A stretch of DNA of 64,000 nucleotides, taken from positions 310,001 to 374,000 of the forward strand of contig NZ_CP062137.1 of NCBI RefSeq assembly GCF_014843355.1, read 5' to 3'. The notes beneath the pieces are model-generated. The model searched no databases. It saw only the letters and a program-made list of their open reading frames with translations, and was not told the origin of the DNA. Each line of letters opens with the position of its first letter. Positions within the stretch are counted from its first letter, which is position 1. The position numbers and the translations under genes are program-made. The stretch is from Actinobacillus sp. GY-402. Its GTDB lineage: Bacteria > Pseudomonadota > Gammaproteobacteria > Enterobacterales > Pasteurellaceae. Below are positions 40,105-50,388 of this stretch, one piece after another.

Positions 40105-40689
40105 ATGAGCAAAAGCGTGAATCAGAGCATTTCTACCGAACAGATTGAAGACATTCGCGGGCAGATGATGAAATTTGCCCTGTTACAGCTACAAAATTCT
40201 GTTATTGCAGAAGATTTAGTGCAGGAAACTTTCTCCGATGCGTTAAAAAATATTGATAGTTTTCAACGAAAATCAGCATTGAAAACATGGATTTTTGCGA
40301 TCTTAAAAAACAAGATTCTGGATTATTTTCGTTATAAAGAACGGTTCGTTTTAGAGAGTGAGCTTTCTCAGGATGATGAATATTCGCCGAATACTTTTTT
40401 TGACGAAAAAGGGCATTGGAAAACGGGATATTATCCGGATGTGCCGAATGTATTATTAGAAACGGAGAATGCAGTATATTCCGAAGAGTTCTGGTTAATT
40501 TTCGAAGCCTGTCTGACGCATTTGCCGGCGAAGCAGGCAAGAGTGTTTATGATGCGGGAATTTTTTGAGCTCGGCACGCAGGATATCTGTAATCAGATAC
40601 AGATTACGGCGAAACATTTTCATGTATTGATGTATCGGGCGCGTTTGCAATTGCAACGTTGTTTATCGATAAAATTGCATGATGATTAA
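40105..40689 (+). CDS. ECF-type RNA polymerase sigma factor (RpoE2-like)
   Basis: The 194-residue protein has sigma region 2 (about residues 20-90) with ALLQLQNSVIAEDLVQETF and KTWIFAILKNKILDYFRY, and region 4 (about 130-190) with LPAKQARVFMMREF and a helix-turn-helix ITAKHFHVLMYRARLQL. It lacks regions 1 and 3, as ECF factors do. The short acidic linker YYPDVPNVLLETEN is typical of the subgroup that includes Haemophilus RpoE2, which responds to hypochlorite. It is divergent from the methionine-rich peptide and msrPQ, and 14 bp upstream of a small cysteine-containing protein likely to be its anti-sigma factor. Confidence 0.9.
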   Translation: MSKSVNQSISTEQIEDIRGQMMKFALLQLQNSVIAEDLVQETFSDALKNIDSFQRKSALKTWIFAILKNKILDYFRYKERFVLESELSQDDEYSPNTFFDEKGHWKTGYYPDVPNVLLETENAVYSEEFWLIFEACLTHLPAKQARVFMMREFFELGTQDICNQIQITAKHFHVLMYRARLQLQRCLSIKLHDD

Positions 40690-40703
40690 AGGATAGCGTA
40701 ATA

Positions 40704-40901
40704 ATGATGAAGTTGAATTGTTTGTCCACCACCAAAGCCATTTCCGATGCCCGAGAACGCAGTTTGAGTTTGTCGGAAAAGGCGGGCATGTTTACCCATT
40801 TGCTTTATTGTCCTTATTGCCGGGCGTTTAAAATACAATGTGAGAACATGAGCGGTTTAATGCGGGCATTTAAAATGACGGAAAAAACTAATGAAAAATA
40901 G
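40704..40901 (+). CDS. Small zinc-binding anti-sigma factor candidate
   Basis: The 65-residue cytoplasmic protein has HLLYCPYC (H32, C36, C39), the Hx3Cx2C motif of ZAS-type anti-sigma factors, plus C6 and C46. In such proteins oxidant attack on the cysteines releases zinc and the sigma factor. There is no membrane segment, unlike RseA or NrsF. It is encoded 14 bp after the ECF sigma gene in the same direction, the usual sigma/anti-sigma pairing. It starts MMK; either Met could be used. The next feature is an uptake signal at about 40901. Confidence 0.75.
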   Translation: MMKLNCLSTTKAISDARERSLSLSEKAGMFTHLLYCPYCRAFKIQCENMSGLMRAFKMTEKTNEK

Positions 40902-40972
40902 ACCGCACTTTGCGGGAATTAATATAAAACAGCCCAAGATTTACCATGGGCTGTTGTTTGGTTGAAGTAAAA

Positions 40973-42085
40973 TTATTTCACCTCTTTGAACATAATCTCA
41001 TCCGGAATAACGGAACCCTGCCAGTAAAGCTCGCTTGCCACTTTTTCCGCTAATTGCAGATAAGCCTGACGGATTTCTTCATTGGAATGAGAAATCACCG
41101 TCGGGGTGCCTTTGTCTAAGTCTTCACGCAGGCAAATGTGCAGCGGTAACTGACCCAACACTTTCGAACCGTATTTTTGCGCAATTTTTTCTGCGCCGCC
41201 GGTTCCGAAAATCGGTTCGTGGTGTCCGCAGTTGGAACAAATGTGCATGGACATATTTTCCACAATACCCAAAACCGGCACGGAGACTTTTTGGAACATC
41301 GTAATGCCTTTCACCGCATCTAACAACGCGATGTCCTGCGGCGTGGTGACCACCACGGCACCGGTGACCGGGATTTGTTGGGATAGCGTTAACTGAATAT
41401 CACCCGTGCCCGGCGGCATGTCGATGACCAAATAATCCAGCTCGTTCCATAAGGTTTCGTTCAATAGCTGATTAAGCGCACTGCTCGCCATCGGACCGCG
41501 CCAAATGGTGGCGTTATCCGCTTCCATCAAATAGCCGATGGAATTGGTTTGTAAACCCTGTACCACGATTGGATTGATATGCTGATTATCCGGCGAGGTC
41601 GGGCGTTGATCCGCCGCGCCCAACATATGCGGAATGGACGGACCGTAAATATCCGCATCTAAAATGCCCACTTTGGCGCCTTGCGCCTGTAAAGCCAACG
41701 CTAGGTTAACCGTTGTGGTGGATTTGCCCACGCCGCCTTTGCCGGATGTGACGGCGATGATGTTTTTGACGCCTTTTACCGCAGGATGATTATTAGCCCG
41801 TTTAAGGGTGGCGATTTGATAATTTAACGCCCATTTGATTTCTTTAGCCTCAGCGGCTGCGCGTAAAGCGTCCGATAATTCGGCTTTGCATTGCTCAAAA
41901 GCGGAATTCCACGCGAAAGGCATTTGTAATTCAATGCGCAGCGTGTTGCCGCCTTTTTCGATTTTTTTAACCGCATTTAGCGCAATTAAATCCTGCCGTA
42001 AGCTGGAATGTTTGAAATTTTTAATGATTTCAACAAGTTTTGTCTGTTGTTCTGCCGAAAGTGTCGGCGAAAATTGAATGGTCAT
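40973..42085 (-). CDS. mrp: Iron-sulfur cluster carrier protein Mrp/ApbC
   Basis: Mrp is a ParA-like P-loop NTPase that carries and delivers 4Fe-4S clusters as a dimer. The 370 residues have a short N-terminal MIP18/DUF59-like domain (1-80), the deviant Walker A TSGKGGVGKSTT near residue 108, DADIYGPSIPH and the C-terminal CSNC motif that binds the bridging cluster. Length matches E. coli ApbC (369). It is divergent from metG across 150 bp, the arrangement found in E. coli and Haemophilus. Confidence 0.96.
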   Translation of the reverse strand: MTIQFSPTLSAEQQTKLVEIIKNFKHSSLRQDLIALNAVKKIEKGGNTLRIELQMPFAWNSAFEQCKAELSDALRAAAEAKEIKWALNYQIATLKRANNHPAVKGVKNIIAVTSGKGGVGKSTTTVNLALALQAQGAKVGILDADIYGPSIPHMLGAADQRPTSPDNQHINPIVVQGLQTNSIGYLMEADNATIWRGPMASSALNQLLNETLWNELDYLVIDMPPGTGDIQLTLSQQIPVTGAVVVTTPQDIALLDAVKGITMFQKVSVPVLGIVENMSMHICSNCGHHEPIFGTGGAEKIAQKYGSKVLGQLPLHICLREDLDKGTPTVISHSNEEIRQAYLQLAEKVASELYWQGSVIPDEIMFKEVK

Positions 42086-42235
42086 AATATTTCCTAAAAG
42101 TCAGAGTAGATTTCTCGACTATTTAACCATGACAAATTGATTCTGTTAAGTGAAAATGCGGTTCCGGTGGAAAAAATACCGTGCTTAAGGTAAAATCTCC
42201 ACAATTTTCACAGCAGATTCAGGGTTATAAAAAGA

Positions 42236-44293
42236 ATGTCAAAATCAAACCGTCAAATTCTTGTCACTTGTGCGTTGCCGTATGCCAACGGTCCGATTCA
42301 TTTAGGTCATATGCTTGAACATATTCAGGCGGATATTTGGGTGCGTTTCCAGCGTATGCGCGGCAATGAAATCTATTTTGTGTGCGCCGACGACGCACAC
42401 GGCACCCCGATTATGCTGAAAGCTGATCAAATGGGAATTACACCGGAGCAGTTGATAGCCGAGGTGCAAAAAAGCCATTATGCGGATTTTTGCGGTTTTA
42501 ATATCAGTTTTGATAATTATCATTCCACTCACAGCGAAGAAAACCGTGAATTTTCCGAAATGATTTACAATCGGTTGAAAGAAAACGGTTTCATCAAAAC
42601 CCGTACCATTTCCCAGTTATTTGATCCGGAAAAAGCTATGTTCCTGCCGGATCGTTTCGTGAAAGGCACTTGTCCGAAATGTAAATCGGAAGATCAATAC
42701 GGCGACAACTGCGAAGTGTGTTCGGCAACATACAGCCCGACGGAATTAATTAATCCGCGTTCGGTAATATCCGGCGCGACGCCCGTCATCAAAGAAAGCG
42801 AACATTTCTTTTTTGACTTGCCGAGTTTTGAAGCGATGCTGAAAGAATGGAACCGTTCCGGCGCCTTGCAATCGGAAGTGGCGAACAAAATGCAGGAATG
42901 GTTCGATACCGGCCTGCAACAATGGGATATTTCCCGTGATGCGCCGTACTTCGGCTTCAAAATTCCGGGCACGGAAAACAAATATTTTTACGTTTGGCTG
43001 GATGCGCCAATCGGCTATATGGCGTCATTCAAAAACTTATGTAACCGCCGAAATATCGACTTCGATCAATTCTGGAAGCAAGACAGTAACGCGGAACTTT
43101 ATCATTTTATCGGTAAAGACATCATGTATTTCCACAGTCTTTTTTGGCCGGCGATGCTGGAAGGCGCAAATTTACGTAAACCGAGCAACATTTTCGTACA
43201 CGGTTATGTGACGGTGAACGGCGAAAAAATGTCCAAATCGCGCGGCACCTTTATTCAGGCGGCAACTTATCTGAAGCATTTGGATCCGGAATGTCTGCGT
43301 TATTACTATGCGGCGAAACTCAGCAACCGTATCGACGATTTGGACTTGAATCTGGAGGATTTCGTACAACGGGTCAACACGGATTTGGTCAATAAACTGG
43401 TGAATTTAGCGTCGCGTAATGCCGGGTTTATTCAAAAACGTTTTGCCGGAAAATTGGCGGATAAATTGGACGATGAAGCCCTATTCAACGAATTTATCGC
43501 ACAATCGGAGCAAATCGCCGCTTATTATGAAAACCGTGAATATGCTAAAGCCGTTCGGGAAATTATGGCGTTAACCGACAAAGCCAATAAATATGTGGAC
43601 GACAAAGCCCCTTGGGTGATTGCGAAAGAAGAAGGGCGTGAGGCCGAATTGCAACGGGTTTGTTCTATGGGCATTCAACTTTTCCGTGTGTTAATGGGCT
43701 ATTTAAAACCGGTATTGCCTAAATTGGCGGAACGTTCGGAAGCTTTCTTGCAGGCGGAATTAACCTGGGATAACTTGGCGCAACCGTTGTTGGATCACGA
43801 AATCGCCGCCTTTAAAGCCTTGTTCAGCCGAGTGGATGTGAAACAGATCGACGCGATGATTGAAGCTTCGAAAGCGGAAAACGCGGCGGTAAATAGCGCG
43901 CCGAAAGCTGAAAAAACAGTGAAAAAATCGCCCGCACTTGAGGGCGAATTTGAACCGGTGGAAGCGGAAATCAGCATTGACGACTTTGCCAAAATGGATT
44001 TGCGCGTGGCAAAAGTACTCGGCTGTGAAGCCGTGCCGGAAAGCAAAAAACTGCTGAAATTCCAATTGGATCTCGGTTTTGAAACTCGCCAGGTTTTCTC
44101 CGGTATTAAAGCCGCTTACGGAAATCCGGACGAATTGGTGGGGCGCTATGTAATTGTGGTGGCAAATCTTGCGCCGCGTAAAATGAAGTTCGGCATATCC
44201 GAAGGCATGATTTTATCCGCCGGCAGCGGCGGCGAAGATTTATTCCTGCTTGATGTGGACGCGGGCGTCAAAGCGGGCAGCCGGGTAAAATAA
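42236..44293 (+). CDS. metG: Methionyl-tRNA synthetase
   Basis: MetG charges initiator and elongator tRNA-Met. The 685-residue enzyme has the class I motifs [15 protein letters not shown] near residue 15 and KMSKSRGTF near 330. A four-cysteine zinc knuckle ([17 protein letters not shown]) sits at about 145-161, and a C-terminal EMAP-II-like tRNA-binding domain (from about 580) provides dimerisation. A variant uptake signal lies in the linker between catalytic and C-terminal domains, where it encodes KSPALE. The last 15 codons are included in a 112-bp tandem duplication that continues downstream. Confidence 0.98.
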   Translation: MSKSNRQILVTCALPYANGPIHLGHMLEHIQADIWVRFQRMRGNEIYFVCADDAHGTPIMLKADQMGITPEQLIAEVQKSHYADFCGFNISFDNYHSTHSEENREFSEMIYNRLKENGFIKTRTISQLFDPEKAMFLPDRFVKGTCPKCKSEDQYGDNCEVCSATYSPTELINPRSVISGATPVIKESEHFFFDLPSFEAMLKEWNRSGALQSEVANKMQEWFDTGLQQWDISRDAPYFGFKIPGTENKYFYVWLDAPIGYMASFKNLCNRRNIDFDQFWKQDSNAELYHFIGKDIMYFHSLFWPAMLEGANLRKPSNIFVHGYVTVNGEKMSKSRGTFIQAATYLKHLDPECLRYYYAAKLSNRIDDLDLNLEDFVQRVNTDLVNKLVNLASRNAGFIQKRFAGKLADKLDDEALFNEFIAQSEQIAAYYENREYAKAVREIMALTDKANKYVDDKAPWVIAKEEGREAELQRVCSMGIQLFRVLMGYLKPVLPKLAERSEAFLQAELTWDNLAQPLLDHEIAAFKALFSRVDVKQIDAMIEASKAENAAVNSAPKAEKTVKKSPALEGEFEPVEAEISIDDFAKMDLRVAKVLGCEAVPESKKLLKFQLDLGFETRQVFSGIKAAYGNPDELVGRYVIVVANLAPRKMKFGISEGMILSAGSGGEDLFLLDVDAGVKAGSRVK

Positions 44294-44473
44294 AACACTA
44301 AAATTTATGACCGCACTCGGGTTTTGGACATAAAAGTGCGGTCACAAAAAGCGAAGTTTTTTTGATGTGGACGCGGGCGTCAAAGCGGGCAGCCGGGTAA
44401 AATAAAACGCTAAAATTTATGACCACACTTGAGTTTTGGACATAAAAGTGCGGTCACAAAAAGCGAAGTTTTT
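44250..44473 (+). repeat. 112-bp tandem duplication of the metG end
   Basis: Unit 1 (44250-44361) covers the last codons of metG, its stop and the downstream uptake-signal DNA. Unit 2 (44362-44473) repeats it with only a few substitutions, so a second, untranslated copy of the MetG C-terminus follows the gene. Each unit carries an inverted pair of uptake-like signals; the inner one is imperfect in both copies, with different mismatches. The 90 bp after unit 2 hold nothing recognisable. Confidence 0.92.
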
Positions 44474-44564
44474 TGGGATGTTGCCCAGCCCAAACGGCTC
44501 CGTCAGAAGCGAGCAAATTTATTTATCAAATTGTGAATAATTTTTTATTTACTTCTTAGACGGT

Positions 44565-44975
44565 TTATTTGCCGGCTAAACTTTTGCTGATTTGCAGGCA
44601 GCCTTTCCAGCCCCAGTAAATTCGGTGCTTTTGAATCAAGCCGTTATCGATTTCCATCAATTCCAGAATATCGATTTGTTCGCCGTCGTCCGTTTCCCGC
44701 GGGTATTCCCAGACTAAAGTTTTGCCGTCGGTCAGATATTCGCCGGTTCGAAACCATTTCACCAATTCGTTCGGCCGGCGTTTGGTACCTTCGCGAATGA
44801 AGCGTTCGATTTCCGTTTTTCCCCGTAAGACGCCATCGGTTTTGTCGTCTAAAATGGCGGGAACCAACGGGCTTTCAAATACGGCGTCTTCGGCATATAA
44901 CCCGAGCAATCCCTTGGTATTGCGGGATTTTGCGAAGTCGTGCCATTTTTCGAAAATATCCTGAATGGTGTGCAT
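44565..44975 (-). CDS. SnoaL-like (NTF2-fold) protein
   Basis: The 136-residue soluble protein begins with IFEKWHDFAKSRNTKGLLGLYAEDAVFESP, the typical start of SnoaL/NTF2-like domains, and continues with LRGKTEIERFIREG and TLVWEYPRETDDGEQIDILE. These folds form a conical pocket used by isomerases, cyclases or binding proteins; no catalytic set is certain here. It follows purA but is separated from it by a terminator. A ribosome binding site (AAGGAGGAAAAA) precedes the start. Confidence 0.75.
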   Translation of the reverse strand: MHTIQDIFEKWHDFAKSRNTKGLLGLYAEDAVFESPLVPAILDDKTDGVLRGKTEIERFIREGTKRRPNELVKWFRTGEYLTDGKTLVWEYPRETDDGEQIDILELMEIDNGLIQKHRIYWGWKGCLQISKSLAGK

Positions 44976-44997
44976 TTTTCCTCCTTATTTTTTGAAA

Positions 44998-45025
44998 ATA
45001 AAAAAGCCCATCCGCTGATGAGCTT
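44998..45025 (-). terminator. Terminator of purA
   Basis: On the minus strand AAGCTCATC (45025-45017) pairs with GATGGGCTT (45012-45004) around AGCG with one G-U pair, then a T run. Confidence 0.85.
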
Positions 45026-45040
45026 TAGAAAACAGTCGGA

Positions 45041-46408
<1,368 letters not shown>

Positions 46409-46419
46409 TCAAGCCGGGA

Positions 46420-47868
46420 TTATTTCACGGCAATTACGCGGGGGTAACCGATTGCGATGGATAAAGTGCGGTCGGTTTTGACGACGTTTTTCCGGTTTTC
46501 GATAAAGAAGCGCGAAGTCAGCGCCTTTTCGCCCCGATTCAGGAAAATTTCGCATACCGAGCGATCGAAAAAGATCTCGACCTGCTGAAGATTCGGAATT
46601 TCACAGTAACGTTGCCCGCCCAGTTTTGCCATCCAATCCGTCTGATCCGTTTGCGAACGATCGATGCACAGCAAGTTGCCGTCATAAGACAGCGTCAGGG
46701 TTTGTTGGCGGTCGTTGCTGAAGAAATTAAGGCGGAACGGTTGATTCTCCGCATTGAATTTCAGGTAAGCGCGGTCAAGATCGGGAATTTCTGCTTCACC
46801 GGTGAGGCTGACGGAGTCAAGTGCGGTCAGATTTTGATAAATTTCTTCCGCCGGTCGCTGTAACAGACGATTGCTTTCCGCCCGCAATTCGCGCGGCAAG
46901 GTGAGCATGGAATGCCATTTGTATTTATCCGTCGGATAGGTGACATCCGGCAAACCAATCCATGCCAGTAAAATCGTGCGATTCGCCGTATTGGCGAAGG
47001 TTTGCGGCGCATAGAAATCAAAACCTTGATCCAGCTCCGCGATATGTTCGGCACGGAGCGTTAAGCCGTCTAACTGCCCCAAAGCGTAGGTGGCGTGGTA
47101 ATTGTTCTGAAATTGATGAGCTTCGCGGGTTTTACCCTGCGGAGACCAGATAAATAAATCCTGATCGTCGATTTTCAGTAAATCGGGACATTCCCACATA
47201 AATACGTTTTGATTGTCAAAGGCGGGAATCGCCAGTTCGCCAAGCAGACGCGGACGATCGTCAAGATTATTCATTTCGAACACTACGGCGGTGCCGCTCA
47301 GATTTTCCCGTTGCGCCCCGCAAATAAAACGGATTTTGCCGTCATCTGCGAAAAACGGTTTAGGATCGCGAAAATGTTCGGTATAACCCGCGGGGGAATT
47401 TTCCATTAACGGGCGTTTGCCGAGCAGATTTCCCGCTTTGTCGAAAACGGCTAAATTCTGGAATGGTACGCGTTGGTTATCGCTCGGACGGCGCGTATTG
47501 CCGGTATAAAAACAGGCGATTTTGTCGCCGACCGGCAGCGCGCCGCCGGAATAGCAACCGTGGCTTTCAAATAATTCGTCGGGAATGAGATCCTGAGCCT
47601 GACGGTAATGGATAAAATCCGTTGTAGTATAGTGTTTCCAGTGTTTCATGCCGTGTAAGGCGTCGAAAGGAAACCATTGAAAAAATACGTGAAATTTTTC
47701 GCCGTCCCAGATTAAACCGTTAGGATCGTTTAGCAAACCTGTGGGCGCGGCAAGGTGATAAACGGGGCGAAAATCTTGATCATTTTCGACCGCACTTTTT
47801 ACGCGTTCCAGTTCGCCGGCTTGCGCCGCATGTAAAGATTTGTATTTACCGTTATTGAAAATTATCAT
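46420..47868 (-). CDS. scrB: Sucrose-6-phosphate hydrolase (GH32)
   Basis: ScrB cleaves sucrose-6-phosphate, made by the scrA permease, to glucose-6-phosphate and fructose. GH32 motifs are LLNDPNGLIW (nucleophile Asp), FRDPKPFF (transition-state Asp) and MWECPDL (acid-base Glu). There is no signal peptide, so it is intracellular and fits a PTS product rather than an external invertase. I choose the ATG at 47868 (482 residues); a TTG at 47919 would extend it by 17 residues. A terminator-like hairpin lies between scrK and this gene. Confidence 0.9.
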   Translation of the reverse strand: MIIFNNGKYKSLHAAQAGELERVKSAVENDQDFRPVYHLAAPTGLLNDPNGLIWDGEKFHVFFQWFPFDALHGMKHWKHYTTTDFIHYRQAQDLIPDELFESHGCYSGGALPVGDKIACFYTGNTRRPSDNQRVPFQNLAVFDKAGNLLGKRPLMENSPAGYTEHFRDPKPFFADDGKIRFICGAQRENLSGTAVVFEMNNLDDRPRLLGELAIPAFDNQNVFMWECPDLLKIDDQDLFIWSPQGKTREAHQFQNNYHATYALGQLDGLTLRAEHIAELDQGFDFYAPQTFANTANRTILLAWIGLPDVTYPTDKYKWHSMLTLPRELRAESNRLLQRPAEEIYQNLTALDSVSLTGEAEIPDLDRAYLKFNAENQPFRLNFFSNDRQQTLTLSYDGNLLCIDRSQTDQTDWMAKLGGQRYCEIPNLQQVEIFFDRSVCEIFLNRGEKALTSRFFIENRKNVVKTDRTLSIAIGYPRVIAVK

Positions 47869-47917
47869 AAATAAAAAGTAACCGAAATTGTGAGGAAGTT
47901 CATTAAATACCGAATGC

Positions 47918-47943
47918 AAAAAAGGTGAGCCCGAAAGCCCACC
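47918..47943 (-). terminator. Terminator-like hairpin between scrK and scrB
   Basis: On the minus strand GGTGGGC (47943-47937) pairs with GCTCACC (47930-47924) with one G-U pair, then six T. It should reduce read-through from scrK into scrB. Confidence 0.7.
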
Positions 47944-47949
47944 CGAAAA

Positions 47950-48879
47950 CTAATTCGCTAAAAATTCGGCAAGTTGTTGCTGATTCGGCAAAGCGGACAT
48001 CGCGCCTTTCGCCGTACAGGCCAACGCACCGCAGGCATTGGCTTGTCGAATGATAGTTTTGAGCTGTTCCGTATTCGTTTGCCAGTCCGGATTTAACGCC
48101 AATCCCGCCAGCAATCCGCCTACAAAGGCGTCGCCGGCGCCGGTGGTGTCTACCGGTTTTAGGGCTTTACCGCTGACGATTTCACGGTGACCGTTAAAAT
48201 GAAATAATGCGCCGTCTTTACCCATCGTCACGATAATGAGTTTTTCCGGATAAAGTGCGGTGATTTTTTCGAACGCGTCGTCCAAGGTTGCGCTGTCGGT
48301 TAGTAAGGTTAATTCTTCTTCCGAAAATTTTAATAAGTCCGCTAAAGCGATCGCCTGATTTACCACCAGTTTCATTTCGGCGACGGATTTCCACAGACTT
48401 TCGCGTAAGTTCGGATCGAAAGAGACTTTGCCGCCCGCCTCGCGAATTTTCTGCATTGCGCGGATTGTCGCCGTGCGGCTTGGTTCGTTTAACAAGGCGA
48501 TAGAGCAGCAGTGCAACCATTCACCCGCCTGAAAGGTCGGTAAATCATGATGGTCTAAGAATTGGTCCGCACTCGGATTCACCATAAAGGTAAAATTGCG
48601 CTCGCCGTTATCCAAACCGACTACTACCGTTGACGTGCGATGGTCGGGGTCGAGGTGCATAAAATCCGTATTGACGTTTTCCGCTTTCAGCGTTTGTTGC
48701 ATAAATTCGCCGAGAGGATCTTTTCCCACGCGCCCGATAAACGCACTCGGCACGCCCAACCGCGCCACGCCTACTGCTACGTTAGCGGGTGCACCGCCGG
48801 CGCATTTTAAATAATGTTGCTCGCCGTCAGGAATTAAATCCACCACCGCGTCGCCGAGAACCCAGATTTTGTTTGCCAT
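47950..48879 (-). CDS. scrK: Fructokinase (PfkB family)
   Basis: This ribokinase-family enzyme of 309 residues phosphorylates the free fructose released by ScrB. It has the N-terminal GGAPANVAVGVARLG and the C-terminal VDTTGAGDAFVGGLLAG with the catalytic Asp. The companion scrB follows on the same strand. Specificity for fructose over other sugars is inferred from context. It lies behind the tyrS paired terminator with only 30 bp for a promoter, and AAGGGGAAGTTT precedes its ATG. Confidence 0.9.
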   Translation of the reverse strand: MANKIWVLGDAVVDLIPDGEQHYLKCAGGAPANVAVGVARLGVPSAFIGRVGKDPLGEFMQQTLKAENVNTDFMHLDPDHRTSTVVVGLDNGERNFTFMVNPSADQFLDHHDLPTFQAGEWLHCCSIALLNEPSRTATIRAMQKIREAGGKVSFDPNLRESLWKSVAEMKLVVNQAIALADLLKFSEEELTLLTDSATLDDAFEKITALYPEKLIIVTMGKDGALFHFNGHREIVSGKALKPVDTTGAGDAFVGGLLAGLALNPDWQTNTEQLKTIIRQANACGALACTAKGAMSALPNQQQLAEFLAN

Positions 48880-48910
48880 AAACTTCCCCTTAAAAAAACA
48901 GGTAAAAAAC

Positions 48911-48949
48911 TGACCGCACTTTTTGTCTTTTCGCTGTAAAGTGCGGTCA
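48911..48949 (-). terminator. Paired uptake-signal terminator of tyrS
   Basis: TGACCGCACTTT (48911-48922) and AAAGTGCGGTCA (48938-48949) form a 12-bp stem with a 15-nt loop; the minus-strand transcript continues into a U run. Confidence 0.8.
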
Positions 48950-48958
48950 AATTTCGCT

Positions 48959-50146
48959 TTATTTTACCGTGACACGTGCAAATTTACGCTTACCGACTTG
49001 ATAAACGAACGTGCCTTGCCGTGCATTTTGACGAACGTCTTCCACTTTTTCGCCGTCGATTTTGACGCCGCCTTGTTGAGCGGAACGTATCGCTTCGGAC
49101 GTGGAGGCCACAAGACCGGCTTCTTTTAACAGCGTAGCTAAACCGATTTCGCCTTCAAAGGTGAATTCCGGCATTTCGTCCGGTATGGCGCCTTTTTGGA
49201 AGCGGTTGATAAATTCCTGTTCCGCAGCCTCTGCCGCCGCTTGATCGTGGAAACGGGCGATTAATTCTTTCGCCAGTAAAATTTTTACATCACGCGGATT
49301 TTTGCCGGCTTTCACGTCCGCTTTCAGCCGTTCGATTTCGGTCAACGGACGGAATGACAGCAGGTTGTACCAATCCCACATTAAGTCGTCGGAAATAGAC
49401 ATTACTTTACCGAACATGTCGTTTGGCGCGTCCGTCACGCCGATGTAGTTGCCTAAAGATTTAGACATTTTTTTCTCGCCATCTAAACCTACCAGTAACG
49501 GTAAAGTGATGGCGACCTGCGGTTTTTTGCCGGCGGATTTTTGCAGCTCGCGGCCCACTAGCAGATTGAATTTTTGGTCGGTTCCGCCAAGTTCTACGTC
49601 GGCCTCTAAAGCGACGGAATCGTAACCCTGCAATAACGGATAAATGAATTCGTGAATTGCGATAGGTTGTTGATTGGAAAAGCGTTTTTTGAAATCGTCA
49701 CGTTCCAGCATGCGGGCAACGGTATAGTTTGAAGCTAAACGAATCATACCTTCCGTACCTAATTGACCCAACCATTCGGAGTTGAAGACGATACGGGTTT
49801 TCTGCGGATCTAAAATTTTGAAGATTTGCTCTTTGTATGTTTCTGCGTTGCGCAATACATCTTCACGGCTGAGCGGCGGCCGAGTGCTGTTTTTGCCGGA
49901 CGGATCGCCCACCATGCCGGTGAAGTCGCCGATCAGGAAAATTACTTCGTGACCGAAATTCTGGAATTGACGCAATTTATTTAAGACGACGGTGTGGCCA
50001 AGATGAATATCCGGCGCGGTCGGGTCGGCTCCGAGTTTTACTTTTAACGGACGGTTTTCTTTTAATTTCTCAATTAAATCCGCTTCGGATAAAATTTCAT
50101 CAACGCCGCGCTTTAGTTCCGCGAGAACGGTATTCAAATCAGTCAT
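48959..50146 (-). CDS. tyrS: Tyrosyl-tRNA synthetase (KMSKS type)
   Basis: TyrRS attaches tyrosine to tRNA-Tyr. The 395 residues carry the class I HIGH-like [12 protein letters not shown] near residue 48, [11 protein letters not shown] near 230 and a C-terminal S4 domain. Length and the exact KMSKS sequence place it with the TyrZ-like group found in Haemophilus, not with the 424-residue E. coli enzyme, which has KFGKT. It lies downstream of a candidate Fur-regulated small RNA, whose terminator isolates it. Confidence 0.96.
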   Translation of the reverse strand: MTDLNTVLAELKRGVDEILSEADLIEKLKENRPLKVKLGADPTAPDIHLGHTVVLNKLRQFQNFGHEVIFLIGDFTGMVGDPSGKNSTRPPLSREDVLRNAETYKEQIFKILDPQKTRIVFNSEWLGQLGTEGMIRLASNYTVARMLERDDFKKRFSNQQPIAIHEFIYPLLQGYDSVALEADVELGGTDQKFNLLVGRELQKSAGKKPQVAITLPLLVGLDGEKKMSKSLGNYIGVTDAPNDMFGKVMSISDDLMWDWYNLLSFRPLTEIERLKADVKAGKNPRDVKILLAKELIARFHDQAAAEAAEQEFINRFQKGAIPDEMPEFTFEGEIGLATLLKEAGLVASTSEAIRSAQQGGVKIDGEKVEDVRQNARQGTFVYQVGKRKFARVTVK

Positions 50147-50243
50147 GGGTTTTCCTAATGGAGTAAAAATAATTAGGAGGTTATTATAGTAAATATTGAG
50201 GAAATGAAAAGGTTTAAAGCGGAATCCTTAAGTTTTAGGCAAG

Positions 50244-50276
50244 AAAAAGGCGTTTCCTTGTGGGGGGAGAAACGCC
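50244..50276 (-). terminator. Terminator of the Fur-controlled candidate RNA
   Basis: An 8-bp perfect stem GGCGTTTC/GAAACGCC with loop TCCCCCCACAAG, followed by TTTTTC on the minus strand. It might alternatively end putA-putP2 transcripts, but it lies 110 bp beyond putP2 and behind a separate promoter. Confidence 0.8.
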
Positions 50277-50310
50277 GAAGTTGGAGTGATTATCTATTAT
50301 TGTTTGAATG
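50244..50310 (-). ncRNA. Candidate Fur-repressed small RNA, about 67 nt
   Basis: On the minus strand a consensus promoter would start a transcript near 50310. It has an AU-rich 5' part of about 34 nt. An intrinsic terminator follows, GGCGTTTC (50276-50269) with GAAACGCC (50256-50249) and five U, its 12-nt loop containing a run of six C. C-rich loops are typical seeds for pairing with ribosome binding sites. A Fur box covers the promoter, so it should be made when iron is scarce, like RyhB or Haemophilus HrrF. No open frame with a ribosome binding site lies inside. Whether it is the HrrF homologue cannot be judged here. Confidence 0.65.
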
Positions 50311-50316
50311 GCTCAC

Positions 50317-50345
50317 ATGATAATCGTTCTCAAATGTGGTGTCAA
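50317..50345 (-). promoter_or_regulatory. Sigma70 promoter overlapped by a Fur box
   Basis: On the minus strand TTGACA (50345-50340) and TATCAT (50322-50317) are spaced by 17 bp. The Fur-like TGATAATCGTTCTCA (50318-50332, read on the plus strand) matches 12 of 14 arm positions of TGATAAT-N-ATTATCA and covers the -10 and half the spacer. Confidence 0.7.
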
Positions 50346-50352
50346 TACTAAA

Positions 50353-50367
50353 TGAAAATAATTCTCA
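50353..50367. promoter_or_regulatory. Second Fur box upstream of the small-RNA promoter
   Basis: TGAAAATAATTCTCA also matches 12 of 14 arm positions of the Fur 7-1-7 consensus. It is 35 bp from the first box, just upstream of the -35 element, so two Fur dimers could block the promoter. Confidence 0.6.
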
Positions 50368-50388
50368 AATATTTTGCAAATAAACCTC

